Source of the DNA: Ramlibacter aquaticus
GTDB taxonomy: Bacteria > Pseudomonadota > Gammaproteobacteria > Burkholderiales > Burkholderiaceae_C
Direction of reading: 5' to 3'
Assembly: GCF_015159745.1 (NCBI RefSeq)
Contig: NZ_JADDOJ010000037.1
Location: 1-37,135, forward strand
DNA length: 37,135 bases
Part shown: positions 1 through 9,460 of the stretch, piece by piece
How the letters are laid out: every line of letters starts with the position of its first letter
Position numbering within the stretch: the first letter of the stretch is position 1
The notes under the pieces: generated by a model
What the model was told of the DNA's origin: nothing
Database searches by the model: none
Seen by the model: the letters and a program-made list of their open reading frames with translations, nothing else
Translations under genes and position numbers: made by a program

Positions 1-884
1 CCCTGGTCGTGCCCTTCGCTGCCGGCGGCCCCACCGACGTGGTCGCGCGCACGCTGGGCGCTTCCATGACCCGCACGCTGGGCCAGACCGTCGTGGTCGA
101 GAACCGGCTGGGCGCGGGCGGCACCATCGCCACCGCGGCCGTCGCCCGGGCCAACCCGGACGGCTACACCTTCTTCATCCACCACACCGGCATGGCCACT
201 GCGCCGGCGCTGTACCGCAAGCTTCCGTTCAACCCGCTGACCGACTTCGAGTTCGTCAGCCAGGCGGTCGAGGTGCCCATGACGCTGCTGGCGCGCAAGG
301 ACTTCCCGCCCAACAACTTTCCCGAGTTCGCCGCCTACGTGAAGGCCAACGCGGCCAAGATCAACCTGGCCAACGCCGGCCTGGGCGCGGTGTCGCAGCT
401 GTGCGGCATGTTGCTGGAGAAGTCGCTGGGCGTGAAGGTGACGTCAGTGCCCTTCCAGGGCACGGCGCCGGCCATGCAGGCGCTGCTGGGCGGCCAGGTC
501 GACATCCTGTGCGACCAGACCACGCAGACCCTGCCGCAGATCAAGGGTGGCAAGGTGAAGTTCTATGGCGTCACCACGCCGGCGCGCATCAAGGTCATGC
601 CCGAGGCGCCGACCCTGGCCGAGCAGGGGCTCAAGGGCTTCGAGGTGGTGGTCTGGCACGGCATCTACGCCCCCAAGGGCACGCCCAAGCCCATCCTCGA
701 GAAGATGAATGCCGCCGTGCGCACGGCGCTGAAGGACCCGATGGTGGTGCAGCGCATGGCGGAGATGGGCGCCGAGATCGTCCCCGACAGCCAGCTCACG
801 CCCGAGGCCCTGCAGGTGAAGCTGAAGACCGAGATCGACAAGTGGGGGCCCATCATCAAGGCCGCGGGCGCCTTCGCCGACTGA
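1..884 (+). CDS. Bug-family tripartite tricarboxylate transporter substrate-binding protein (5' end missing)
   Basis: This is the C-terminal part of a periplasmic solute receptor of the Bug (TctC-like) family, which captures carboxylates or other small organic acids for TTT-type importers and is hugely expanded in Burkholderiales. The reading frame is already open at base 3. Its first visible residues, LVVPFAAGGPTDVVAR, are the family's conserved ligand-loop segment, normally found some 40-50 residues in, so the signal peptide and first strand lie upstream of the window. The rest shows the usual Bug order: the VVENRLGAGG segment, the PDGYTF motif and a C-terminal helix ending shortly before the TGA. 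No membrane partner genes are visible. It converges on pobA with a hairpin between them, so it belongs to a different transcript. The ligand cannot be told from sequence. Confidence 0.93.
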   Translation, partial: LVVPFAAGGPTDVVARTLGASMTRTLGQTVVVENRLGAGGTIATAAVARANPDGYTFFIHHTGMATAPALYRKLPFNPLTDFEFVSQAVEVPMTLLARKDFPPNNFPEFAAYVKANAAKINLANAGLGAVSQLCGMLLEKSLGVKVTSVPFQGTAPAMQALLGGQVDILCDQTTQTLPQIKGGKVKFYGVTTPARIKVMPEAPTLAEQGLKGFEVVVWHGIYAPKGTPKPILEKMNAAVRTALKDPMVVQRMAEMGAEIVPDSQLTPEALQVKLKTEIDKWGPIIKAAGAFAD

Positions 885-891
885 TCGAGCC

Positions 892-916
892 GCCGGCCGC
901 CTGCCGGGCGGCCGGC
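892..916. terminator. GC-rich hairpin between convergent genes
   Basis: A perfect 9-bp inverted repeat (GCCGGCCGC / GCGGCCGGC) with a 7-base loop lies between the convergent stop codons of the Bug receptor and pobA. It could end transcription from both sides, but no T-run follows on either strand, so intrinsic termination is only a possibility. Confidence 0.45.
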
Positions 917-923
917 GCTGTGT

Positions 924-2123
<1,200 letters not shown>

Positions 2124-2166
2124 TTAGGCCCGCGCCGCCGCCGTCCGCGGCCGGTGCGCGACGGGT

Positions 2167-2203
2167 TGTGCGATGATCGGCCGTTCTGCGCGATCATCGC
2201 GCA
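2167..2203. promoter_or_regulatory. Palindromic operator candidates in the pobA-iclR intergenic region
   Basis: A near-perfect palindrome, TGCGCGATCATCGCGCA (2187-2203), lies just upstream of the iclR ribosome-binding site. A related half-matching copy, TGTGCGATGATCGG, lies at 2167-2180. IclR-family regulators bind short palindromes in divergent promoters, so these are the best operator candidates for the adjacent regulator. They lie within 16 bases of the iclR start codon, which would suit autorepression. The 3'-proximal GGAG at 2206-2209 serves as ribosome-binding site for the regulator. Confidence 0.55.
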
Positions 2204-2218
2204 ACGGAGCCGCACAGG

Positions 2219-2977
2219 ATGGCCATCGCGCACGCGGATTTCATCGAGGGCATGGCCAAGGGCATGGCGGTGCTGGAGAGCTTCGGCCCGACGCGCCAGC
2301 GCCTGAACGCCACGCTGGCGGCGCAGAAGGCCGGCATCACGCGCGCCGCGGCGCGGCGCCACCTGCTGACGCTCGCCCACCTGGGCTACCTGGAGACCGA
2401 CGGCAGCTGGTTCTGGCTGGCGCCCAAGGTGCTGGGCTTCTCCGGCAGCTACCTGGCCTCCGCGCAGCTGCCGCGCGTGGTCCAGCCGGTGCTCAACCGC
2501 CTGGCCGCCGACACCGGGCAGTCGTTCTCGGTGGTGGTGCTGGACGGCGATGCCTGCGTGATCGTCGCCCGCAGCAGTGCCAGCCGGGTGCTGGCCTACG
2601 GCCTGCACCTGGGCGCCCGGCTGCCGGCCCACGCCACGTCCACGGGCCGGGTGCTGCTGGCGGCGCTGCCCAAGGCGGGGTTCCGCAGCTGGATGGCGGG
2701 CCGGGAACTGCCCCGCCTCACGCCGCGCACGGTGACCGACGCCAAGGCCTTCCGGGCCCTCATCGACAAGGTGCGGCAGGAGGACTGCTGCCTCGCCCAG
2801 GAAGAGCACGAGCTGGGGGTGCACGCCATCGCCGTGCCCCTGCGGGACATGCGCGGGCGGGTGGTCGCCGCGCTCAACGCGGTGGTCAACCCGCCCCAGG
2901 CCGATGCGGCATGGATGGTGCGCCACCTGCTGCCCGTGCTGTGGGAGGCCGCGCGGGATCTGCGCGCCGTGCTCTGA
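2219..2977 (+). CDS. IclR-family transcriptional regulator, probable PobR-type activator of pobA
   Basis: The 252-residue protein has the standard IclR architecture. A winged helix-turn-helix fills residues about 10-75 (IEGMAKGMAVLESF, then AAQKAGITRAAARRHLLTLAHLGYLE). A GAF-like effector domain follows, with the family motif TSTGRVLLAALP and the late segment ELGVHAIAVPLRD. It is most similar in outline to the PcaU/PobR/PcaR branch that senses protocatechuate or 4-hydroxybenzoate. That assignment rests mainly on its divergent position next to pobA. It starts at ATG 2219 behind GGAG. PobR is named as a role rather than proven; a PcaR-like regulator is the main alternative. Confidence 0.9.
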   Translation: MAIAHADFIEGMAKGMAVLESFGPTRQRLNATLAAQKAGITRAAARRHLLTLAHLGYLETDGSWFWLAPKVLGFSGSYLASAQLPRVVQPVLNRLAADTGQSFSVVVLDGDACVIVARSSASRVLAYGLHLGARLPAHATSTGRVLLAALPKAGFRSWMAGRELPRLTPRTVTDAKAFRALIDKVRQEDCCLAQEEHELGVHAIAVPLRDMRGRVVAALNAVVNPPQADAAWMVRHLLPVLWEAARDLRAVL

Positions 2978-2988
2978 AGGGGCAGGCG

Positions 2989-3008
2989 CCAGGCATCTTT
3001 ATGCCTGG
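2989..3008 (+). terminator. Short hairpin downstream of iclR
   Basis: A perfect 8-bp inverted repeat (CCAGGCAT / ATGCCTGG) with a CTTT loop begins 12 bases after the iclR stop. No T-tract follows, so it may be a weak terminator or part of the sbp leader. Confidence 0.35.
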
Positions 3009-3009
3009 A

Positions 3010-3045
3010 TCGCATTAACAAACTACAAATCATTCGTTGTGGGTT
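3010..3045 (+). promoter_or_regulatory. AT-rich promoter region of the sulfate operon, CysB-site candidate
   Basis: A stretch (about 3012-3040) much richer in A and T than its surroundings precedes sbp and contains the loose dyad ACAA...TTGT. Sulfate-importer operons are normally activated by CysB at AT-rich sites just upstream of the promoter, and a cysB gene lies at 14841-15785. No clear -35/-10 pair stands out, so the exact site is not assigned. Confidence 0.35.
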
Positions 3046-3091
3046 GAACGAGCGGCGCCCAGAATCCGCGGTTCCGCACCGGAACAGACCC

Positions 3092-4087
3092 ATGAACGCC
3101 CGCATCAAGACCCTCATCGCCGGGCTGGCCCTTGCCGCCAGCGGCTTCGCCAGCGCCCAGCAGACCCTTCTGAACGTCTCCTACGACGTGGCGCGCGAGT
3201 TCTACAAGGACATCAATGCCGCGTTCGTTCCGTACTACAAGAAGCAGACCGGCAAGGACGTGAAGATCGAGCAGGCCCACGGGGGCTCCAGCGCGCAGGC
3301 GCGGGCGGTGGCCGACGGCCTGGACGCCGACGTGGTCACCATGAACACCACGACGGACATCGAGTTCCTGGCCGACCGCGGCGTGGTCGCCAAGGACTGG
3401 GCCAAGCGCTTCCCCGACAACGCCTCGCCCACCACCTCGACCATGCTGTTCCTGGTGCGCAACGGCAACCCCAAGGGCATCAAGGACTGGGACGACCTCA
3501 TCAAGCCCGGCGTGCAAGTGATCGTCGTCAACCCCAAGACCGGCGGCAACGGCCGCTACGCCTACCTGGCCGCCTGGGGCTACATCAAGAAGAAGGGCGG
3601 CACCGACGCCCAGGCCGCCGAGTTCCTCGGCAAGCTGTACAAGAACGTGCCGGTGCTGGCCCGGGGCGGCCGCGATGCAACCACGGCCTTCCTGCAGCGC
3701 AACACCGGCGACGTGCTGATCACCTTCGAATCCGAGGTGGAATCGGTCAACAAGGAGTTCGGCGCGAACAAGGTCGACCCGGTCTACCCGTCGATCAGTA
3801 TCGTGGCCGAGAACCCGGTGGCCGTCGTCGAGCGCACGGTGGCCAAGAAGGGCACCGCCGAACTGGCCAAGACCTACCTCAACTTCCTGTACACCGACGA
3901 AGCCCAGGAGATCGCCGCCAAGCACTACCTGCGCCCGCATTCGCCGGCCGTGCTGAAGAAATACGCCGCCACCTTCAAGCCGATCAAGCTCTTCACGGTG
4001 CACGAGATGTTCGGCTCGCTGTCCGAGGCGCAGAAGGTGCACTTCAACGACGGCGGCCAGTTCGACAAGCTCTACACCGTCCGCTGA
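3092..4087 (+). CDS. sbp: Sulfate ABC transporter periplasmic binding protein
   Basis: This is the periplasmic receptor of the sulfate/thiosulfate importer. The 331-residue protein begins with a signal peptide (residues 1 to about 22: basic MNARIK, a hydrophobic run, and a probable cut after FASA). Mature-domain landmarks match Sbp: LLNVSYDVAREFY at the start, the HGGSSAQARAV oxyanion-binding loop, LFLVRNGNPKGIKDWDDLI, and LNFLYTDEAQEIAAK near the end. The ATG at 3092 was chosen over an in-frame GTG at 3044 because only it places the signal peptide at the N-terminus. The sequence is closer to Sbp than to the thiosulfate-preferring CysP, but substrate preference within the pair is not secure. 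It leads the operon with cysT one base after its stop codon. Confidence 0.95.
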   Translation: MNARIKTLIAGLALAASGFASAQQTLLNVSYDVAREFYKDINAAFVPYYKKQTGKDVKIEQAHGGSSAQARAVADGLDADVVTMNTTTDIEFLADRGVVAKDWAKRFPDNASPTTSTMLFLVRNGNPKGIKDWDDLIKPGVQVIVVNPKTGGNGRYAYLAAWGYIKKKGGTDAQAAEFLGKLYKNVPVLARGGRDATTAFLQRNTGDVLITFESEVESVNKEFGANKVDPVYPSISIVAENPVAVVERTVAKKGTAELAKTYLNFLYTDEAQEIAAKHYLRPHSPAVLKKYAATFKPIKLFTVHEMFGSLSEAQKVHFNDGGQFDKLYTVR

Positions 4088-4088
4088 G

Positions 4089-4979
4089 ATGGCTGGCGCG
4101 AGCATCGCCGTGGCGGCGCCGGCGGCCGGGGCCGGGGCGCCCGGCCGCGTGGCCGGGGGCAACCGGAAGGTGCTGCCCGGCTTCGGCCTGACGCTGGGGT
4201 ACACGCTGGTGTACCTGAGCCTGATCGTGCTGATCCCGCTGTCGGCGCTGGTGCTGAAGACCTTCTCGCTGACCGGCGCGCAGTTCTGGGCCGCGGTCAG
4301 CTCGCCCCGGGTGCTGGCGGCCTACCGCCTCACCTTCGGCGCCTCGCTGGTGGCCGCCCTGGTCAACGTGGTCATGGGCCTGCTGGTCGCCTGGGTGCTG
4401 GTGCGCTACAGCTTCCCGTTCAAGAAGCTGGTCGATGCCCTGGTGGACCTGCCCTTCGCGCTGCCCACCGCGGTCGCCGGCATCTCGCTCACGGCGCTGC
4501 TGGCCAACAACGGCTGGCTGGGGCAGTACCTGGAGCCGCTGGGCATCCAGCTCGCCTTCAACGCCCGGGGCGTGGTGATCGCGCTCATCTTCATCGGGCT
4601 TCCCTTTGTGGTGCGCACCGTGCAGCCCGTGCTGGAGGACACCGAGCGCGAACTGGAGGAGGCCGCCATGAGCCTGGGCGCCACCCGCTGGCAGACCTTC
4701 ACCCAGGTCATCTTCCCGGCCATCGCGCCGGCGCTGCTCACCGGCTTCGCCATGGCCTTCGCGCGCGCGATCGGCGAGTACGGCTCCGTCATCTTCATCG
4801 CCGGCAACGTGCCCATGGTGTCCGAGATCACGCCCCTCATCATCATCGGCAAGCTGGAACAGTACGACTACGCCGGCGCCACCGCCGTGGCCACGGTGAT
4901 GCTGCTGTTCTCCTTCATCCTGCTGCTGGTGATCAACGGCCTGCAGGCCTGGCAGCGCAAGCGATCGGGGGGTGCATGA
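4089..4979 (+). CDS. cysT: Sulfate ABC transporter permease CysT (CysU)
   Basis: This is one of the two inner-membrane subunits that form the sulfate channel with CysW. The 296-residue protein has a long Ala/Gly/Pro-rich N-terminal extension of about 25 residues, then six predicted membrane helices of the MetI fold. The cytoplasmic EAA loop that docks on CysA is clear near residues 188-210 ([21 protein letters not shown]). It is followed by the conserved [16 protein letters not shown] segment. The start lies one base after the sbp stop and the stop overlaps cysW by four bases, indicating translational coupling in one operon. Confidence 0.96.
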   Translation: MAGASIAVAAPAAGAGAPGRVAGGNRKVLPGFGLTLGYTLVYLSLIVLIPLSALVLKTFSLTGAQFWAAVSSPRVLAAYRLTFGASLVAALVNVVMGLLVAWVLVRYSFPFKKLVDALVDLPFALPTAVAGISLTALLANNGWLGQYLEPLGIQLAFNARGVVIALIFIGLPFVVRTVQPVLEDTERELEEAAMSLGATRWQTFTQVIFPAIAPALLTGFAMAFARAIGEYGSVIFIAGNVPMVSEITPLIIIGKLEQYDYAGATAVATVMLLFSFILLLVINGLQAWQRKRSGGA

Positions 4980-5862
4980 GCGCCAGCCTGGCATCCCGCC
5001 GCGTCGCCACCACCGAGGCGCCCTGGGTGCGGTGGACGCTCACCGCCATCGCGCTGGGCTTCCTGCTGCTGTTCCTGCTGCTGCCGCTGGCGGCGGTGTT
5101 CACCGAAGCCCTGCGCAAGGGCCTGGACGCCTACCTGGACAGCCTGAAGGAGCCCGACGCCTGGTCGGCCATCCGGCTCACCCTGTTGACAGCGCTGATC
5201 GCGGTGCCGCTGAACCTGGTCTTCGGCGTCGCCGCGGCCTGGTGCATCGCCAAGTACGAGTTTCGCGGCAAGGCCTTCCTCACCACCCTGGTGGACCTGC
5301 CGTTCTCGGTCTCGCCGGTGGTGGCGGGCCTGGTCTACGTGCTGATGTTCGGCGCCCAGGGCTGGTTCGGCCCCTGGCTGGCCGCGCACGACATCAAGAT
5401 CGTGTTCGCCGTGCCGGGCATCGTGCTGGCCACGGTCTTCGTCACCTTTCCCTTCATCGCCCGCGAGCTGATCCCGCTGATGCAGGCCCAGGGCAACGAG
5501 GAGGAGCAGGCCGCCATCGTGCTGGGCGCCAACGGCTGGCAGACCTTCTGGTACGTCACGCTGCCCAATATCAAGTGGGGCCTGATCTACGGCGTCATCC
5601 TGTGCAACGCGCGGGCCATGGGCGAGTTCGGCGCGGTGTCGGTGGTGTCCGGCCACATCCGCGGCCAGACCAACACCATGCCGCTGCACGTGGAGATCCT
5701 CTACAACGAATACCAGTCGGTGGCGGCCTTCGCCGTCGCCTCGCTGCTGGCGCTGCTGGCGCTGGTGACGCTGGTGATCAAGTCGGTGGCCGAGTGGCGC
5801 CACGAGCGTGAAATGAAGGCGCTGGCGGAACTGCCGCCCGAGCGCCCGCTGAAGGAAGCCCC

Positions 5863-5866
<4 letters not shown>
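4976..5866 (+). CDS. cysW: Sulfate ABC transporter permease CysW
   Basis: This is the second membrane subunit of the sulfate importer, 296 residues with six predicted helices. The EAA loop lies near residues 175-197 ([22 protein letters not shown]), and the CysW-typical stretch [21 protein letters not shown] follows at the next helix. The charged C-terminal tail ([13 protein letters not shown] and on) is cytoplasmic. ATG 4976 overlaps the cysT stop as ATGA, and its own stop overlaps cysA in the same way, so expression of the three genes is tightly linked. Confidence 0.96.
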
Positions 5867-6972
<1,106 letters not shown>

Positions 6973-7015
6973 CCGGCATTCCGTCCGGCGGCGCAGCCAG
7001 TCCGGAGGTGTGAAA

Positions 7016-7546
7016 GTGTCGGTTTTCGAATGGTTTGAACGGGCGCCCCGCCGCGTGCTGGCCCTGGTGAGCCTGGCCTGCGTGGCCATGCTGGCTTTCG
7101 GGCTCTACCTGCAGCACGTCGTCGGGCTGGAGCCCTGCCCGATGTGCATCGTGCAGCGCTACGCGCTGCTGGGCGTGGCCGTGGTGGCCGGCGTGGCGGC
7201 GGCGTTCCGCGGCCGGGGGGCCGCCATCGTGGGCAGCCTGCTCATGCTCGCCATCTCCGGCTTCGGCGCCTTCGTCGCCGCGCGCCAGTCCTGGCTGCAG
7301 TGGCACCCGCCCGAGGTCTCGGCCTGCGGCCGCGACTTCTACGGGATGATCGAGGCCTTCCCGCTGCGCCGCGCCATTCCCATGATCTTCAAGGGCAGCG
7401 GCGACTGCTCCAAGGTCGACTGGACCTTCCTGGGCGGCTCCATCGCCAACTGGTCCTTCGTGTGCTTCGTGGCCTTCGCGCTGATCGCGCTGCTGCTGCT
7501 GGCCCGCAACCTGGGCGCGCCGCGCGGCCGCCAGGCCTGGGCCTAA
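7016..7546 (+). CDS. dsbB: Disulfide bond formation protein B
   Basis: This inner-membrane quinone reductase re-oxidises periplasmic DsbA. The 176-residue protein has four predicted membrane helices. The first redox pair is CPMC at residues 41-44 in the first periplasmic loop. The second pair is Cys104 (in VSACG) and Cys131 (in GSGDC), in the second loop, so all four functional cysteines are present. QRYALL after the first pair contains the conserved Arg48 near the quinone site. The start is GTG at 7016, placed 7 bases after a perfect GGAGG (7004-7008); a GTG at 7010 is too close to that site. It converges on the VOC gene with a 13-base gap. Confidence 0.94.
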   Translation: MSVFEWFERAPRRVLALVSLACVAMLAFGLYLQHVVGLEPCPMCIVQRYALLGVAVVAGVAAAFRGRGAAIVGSLLMLAISGFGAFVAARQSWLQWHPPEVSACGRDFYGMIEAFPLRRAIPMIFKGSGDCSKVDWTFLGGSIANWSFVCFVAFALIALLLLARNLGAPRGRQAWA

Positions 7547-7559
7547 GGCCCGGCCGCCG

Positions 7560-7991
7560 TCAGGCCGCGGGCAGCGGCCCGGGAGGCCCCTTCAGTTCCA
7601 CCACATTGCCTTCGGGGTCCTCCAGGTAGAGGGAGGGCCCGTCCCCTTGCGCGCCATAGCGCAGGGCGAGTTCGCCGGCTGGCACGCCATGGCGGGCCAG
7701 GTGGGCGCGGACCGCCACCGGGTCCAGGGCCTCGACGCGAAGGCAGAAGTGGTCCAGGTTGCGTCCCTGGGCGCCGGCAGCGGCGCCGCCGGGCCGCCCC
7801 AGGGGGCCGTCGACCGGCACGAGGTCGATCAGCGAACTGCCGGCCCGCAGCTGCCACAGCCCGATGTCCTCCTGCACCTTCTCCAGGGTGCAGCCCAGCA
7901 CCTGCGTGTAGAAGGCCAGCATGCGGGCCAGGTCGGCCACGCGCAGCACCAGGTGGTCGATCTGGGCGATGGAGAAGGGGGCGGTGGACAT
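7560..7991 (-). CDS. VOC-superfamily (glyoxalase/bleomycin-resistance fold) protein
   Basis: The 143-residue protein has two beta-alpha-beta-beta-beta modules. The first begins QIDHLVLRVADLARMLAFYTQVLG with a candidate metal His (in IDH). The second begins LDHFCLRVEALD and ends with LYLEDPEGNVVELKG, whose final Glu is a typical VOC metal ligand. The fold covers glyoxalase I, extradiol dioxygenases and resistance proteins, so the reaction is not assignable. Length and motifs resemble the small virulence-type VOC proteins annotated near argA in related genomes, but this is from memory of family patterns. It lies 22 bases downstream of argA on the same strand and may be co-transcribed. Confidence 0.88.
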   Translation of the reverse strand: MSTAPFSIAQIDHLVLRVADLARMLAFYTQVLGCTLEKVQEDIGLWQLRAGSSLIDLVPVDGPLGRPGGAAAGAQGRNLDHFCLRVEALDPVAVRAHLARHGVPAGELALRYGAQGDGPSLYLEDPEGNVVELKGPPGPLPAA

Positions 7992-8013
7992 GGGGCTCCC
8001 GCGGGCCGCCGCC

Positions 8014-9366
8014 TCAGGGCAGCAGCTTCTTCACGAAGACCATGCTGCGGCGGTCCCAGTTGTACTTCTTCTTGCGCGCCTCGGGCAGCCATTCCGCATC
8101 CACCTGGACGAAGCCGCGCTTCTGGAACCAGTGCATGGTGCGCGTGGTCAGCACGAAGATGCTGTCCAAGCCCATGGCGCGGGCCCGCTGCTCCACCCGC
8201 TTGAGGATCTTCTCGCCGTCGCCCTGGCCCTGGCTCTGCGGCGACACCGTGAGGGCCGCCATCTCGCCGGTGCGGGCCTCGGGGTAGGGGTACAGGGCGG
8301 CGCAGGCGAAGATCACGCCGTCGTGCTCGATGATGCTGTAGTTGGACACGTCGCGCTCGATCTCGGTGCGGCTGCGCTTGACCAGGGTGCCGTCCTTCTC
8401 GAAGGGCTCGATCAGCTGCAGGATGCCGCCCACGTCGTCGGCCGTGGCCTCGCGCAGGCTCTCCAGCTTCTCGTCGATCACCATGGTGCCGATCCCGTCG
8501 TGCACGTACACCTCCAGCAGCAGGGAGCCGTCGGTGGCGAAGGGGATGATGTGGCTGCGCTCCACGCCGCCCTTGCAGGCCTTCACACAGTGCTGCAGGT
8601 AGAAGGCGGTGTCGGTGGGCTGCTGCGGGGAAGGCAGGCTGGCCAGCAACTGCTCGGCGGCGGCCAGCGGCAGCTCGGTGTCGATCGGGTTGTCCTCGGA
8701 CTCGGGCTCCAGCGGCTTGACACGCACGCCGGGAATCTCGGTCAGGAACACCAGCTTGTCGGCCTGCAGCGCGATGGCCACGCTGGTGGCGACCTCCTCC
8801 ATGGTGAGGTTGAAGGCTTCGCCGGTGGGCGAGAAGCCGAAGGGCGAGAGCAGGACCATGGCGCCCAGGTCCAGGGTGCGCAGGATGCCGGCGACGTCCA
8901 CCTTGCGCACCAGGCCGGAATGCTGGAAGTCCACGCCGTCCACCACGCCCACGGGGCGGGCGGTGATGAAGTTGCCCGAGATCACCCGCACCGTGGCGCC
9001 GGCCATGGGGGTGTTGGGCAGGCCCTGGCTGAAGGCGGCCTCGATCTCGTAGCGCAGCTGGCCGGCGGCTTCCTGGGCGCAGTCCAGCGCGACCTCGTCC
9101 GTGATGCGCATGCCATGCGAATAGCGCGCCTCGTGCCCCTTGGCACGCAGCTGCTCGTTCACCTGCGGGCGGAAGCCGTGCACCAGCACCACCTTCACGC
9201 CCATGCTCTGGATGAGGGCCAGGTCCTGCACGATGCTGTGCAGCTTGCCGGTGGCGATCGCCTCGCCCGCCATGGCGACCACGAAGGTCTTGCCGCGGTG
9301 CATGTGGATGTAGGGCGCGACCGAGCGGAACCAGGGGACGAAGGTGAAATTGAAGACGGCGGACAT
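8014..9366 (-). CDS. argA: N-acetylglutamate synthase (amino-acid N-acetyltransferase)
   Basis: This enzyme catalyses the first step of arginine synthesis, acetyl transfer from acetyl-CoA to glutamate. The 450-residue protein has the classic ArgA layout. An amino-acid-kinase-like domain (residues 1 to about 290) includes VVLVHGFRPQVNEQL and MVLLSPFGFSPTGE; it binds arginine in the family and lacks kinase function. A GNAT domain follows (about 300-450), with the acetyl-CoA loop in SPQSQGQGDGEKIL. ATG 9366 is chosen because MSAVFNFTFVPWFRSVAPYIH matches the family N-terminus; the frame stays open far upstream without protein-like sequence. It is divergent from hrpA. Confidence 0.95.
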   Translation of the reverse strand: MSAVFNFTFVPWFRSVAPYIHMHRGKTFVVAMAGEAIATGKLHSIVQDLALIQSMGVKVVLVHGFRPQVNEQLRAKGHEARYSHGMRITDEVALDCAQEAAGQLRYEIEAAFSQGLPNTPMAGATVRVISGNFITARPVGVVDGVDFQHSGLVRKVDVAGILRTLDLGAMVLLSPFGFSPTGEAFNLTMEEVATSVAIALQADKLVFLTEIPGVRVKPLEPESEDNPIDTELPLAAAEQLLASLPSPQQPTDTAFYLQHCVKACKGGVERSHIIPFATDGSLLLEVYVHDGIGTMVIDEKLESLREATADDVGGILQLIEPFEKDGTLVKRSRTEIERDVSNYSIIEHDGVIFACAALYPYPEARTGEMAALTVSPQSQGQGDGEKILKRVEQRARAMGLDSIFVLTTRTMHWFQKRGFVQVDAEWLPEARKKKYNWDRRSMVFVKKLLP

Positions 9367-9375
9367 GGCAGCGAA

Positions 9376-9381
9376 AGTGTA
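9376..9381 (-). promoter_or_regulatory. Possible -10 element for argA
   Basis: On the minus strand the sequence TACACT lies 9 bases before the argA start codon, four of six matches to TATAAT. Use of it would give an almost leaderless mRNA. No convincing -35 was seen. Confidence 0.25.
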
Positions 9382-9422
9382 GTGGCAAGCGGCGCCTGCC
9401 CGTGCGGTCCGCGGCGAAGGCC

Positions 9423-9428
9423 GATAAT
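9423..9428 (+). promoter_or_regulatory. Possible -10 element for hrpA
   Basis: GATAAT matches the -10 consensus in five of six positions and lies about 33 bases upstream of the hrpA start. It also contains the in-frame TAA that bounds the hrpA reading frame. The -35 region is not recognisable. Confidence 0.4.
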
Positions 9429-9460
9429 CGAGGGTTTCCCTGCGACGCCCGCCCCCGCCC

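Noticed and set aside
3044..3091. Upstream GTG start for sbp
   Set aside because: It would place 16 charged residues before a normal signal peptide; ATG 3092 gives the expected N-terminus.
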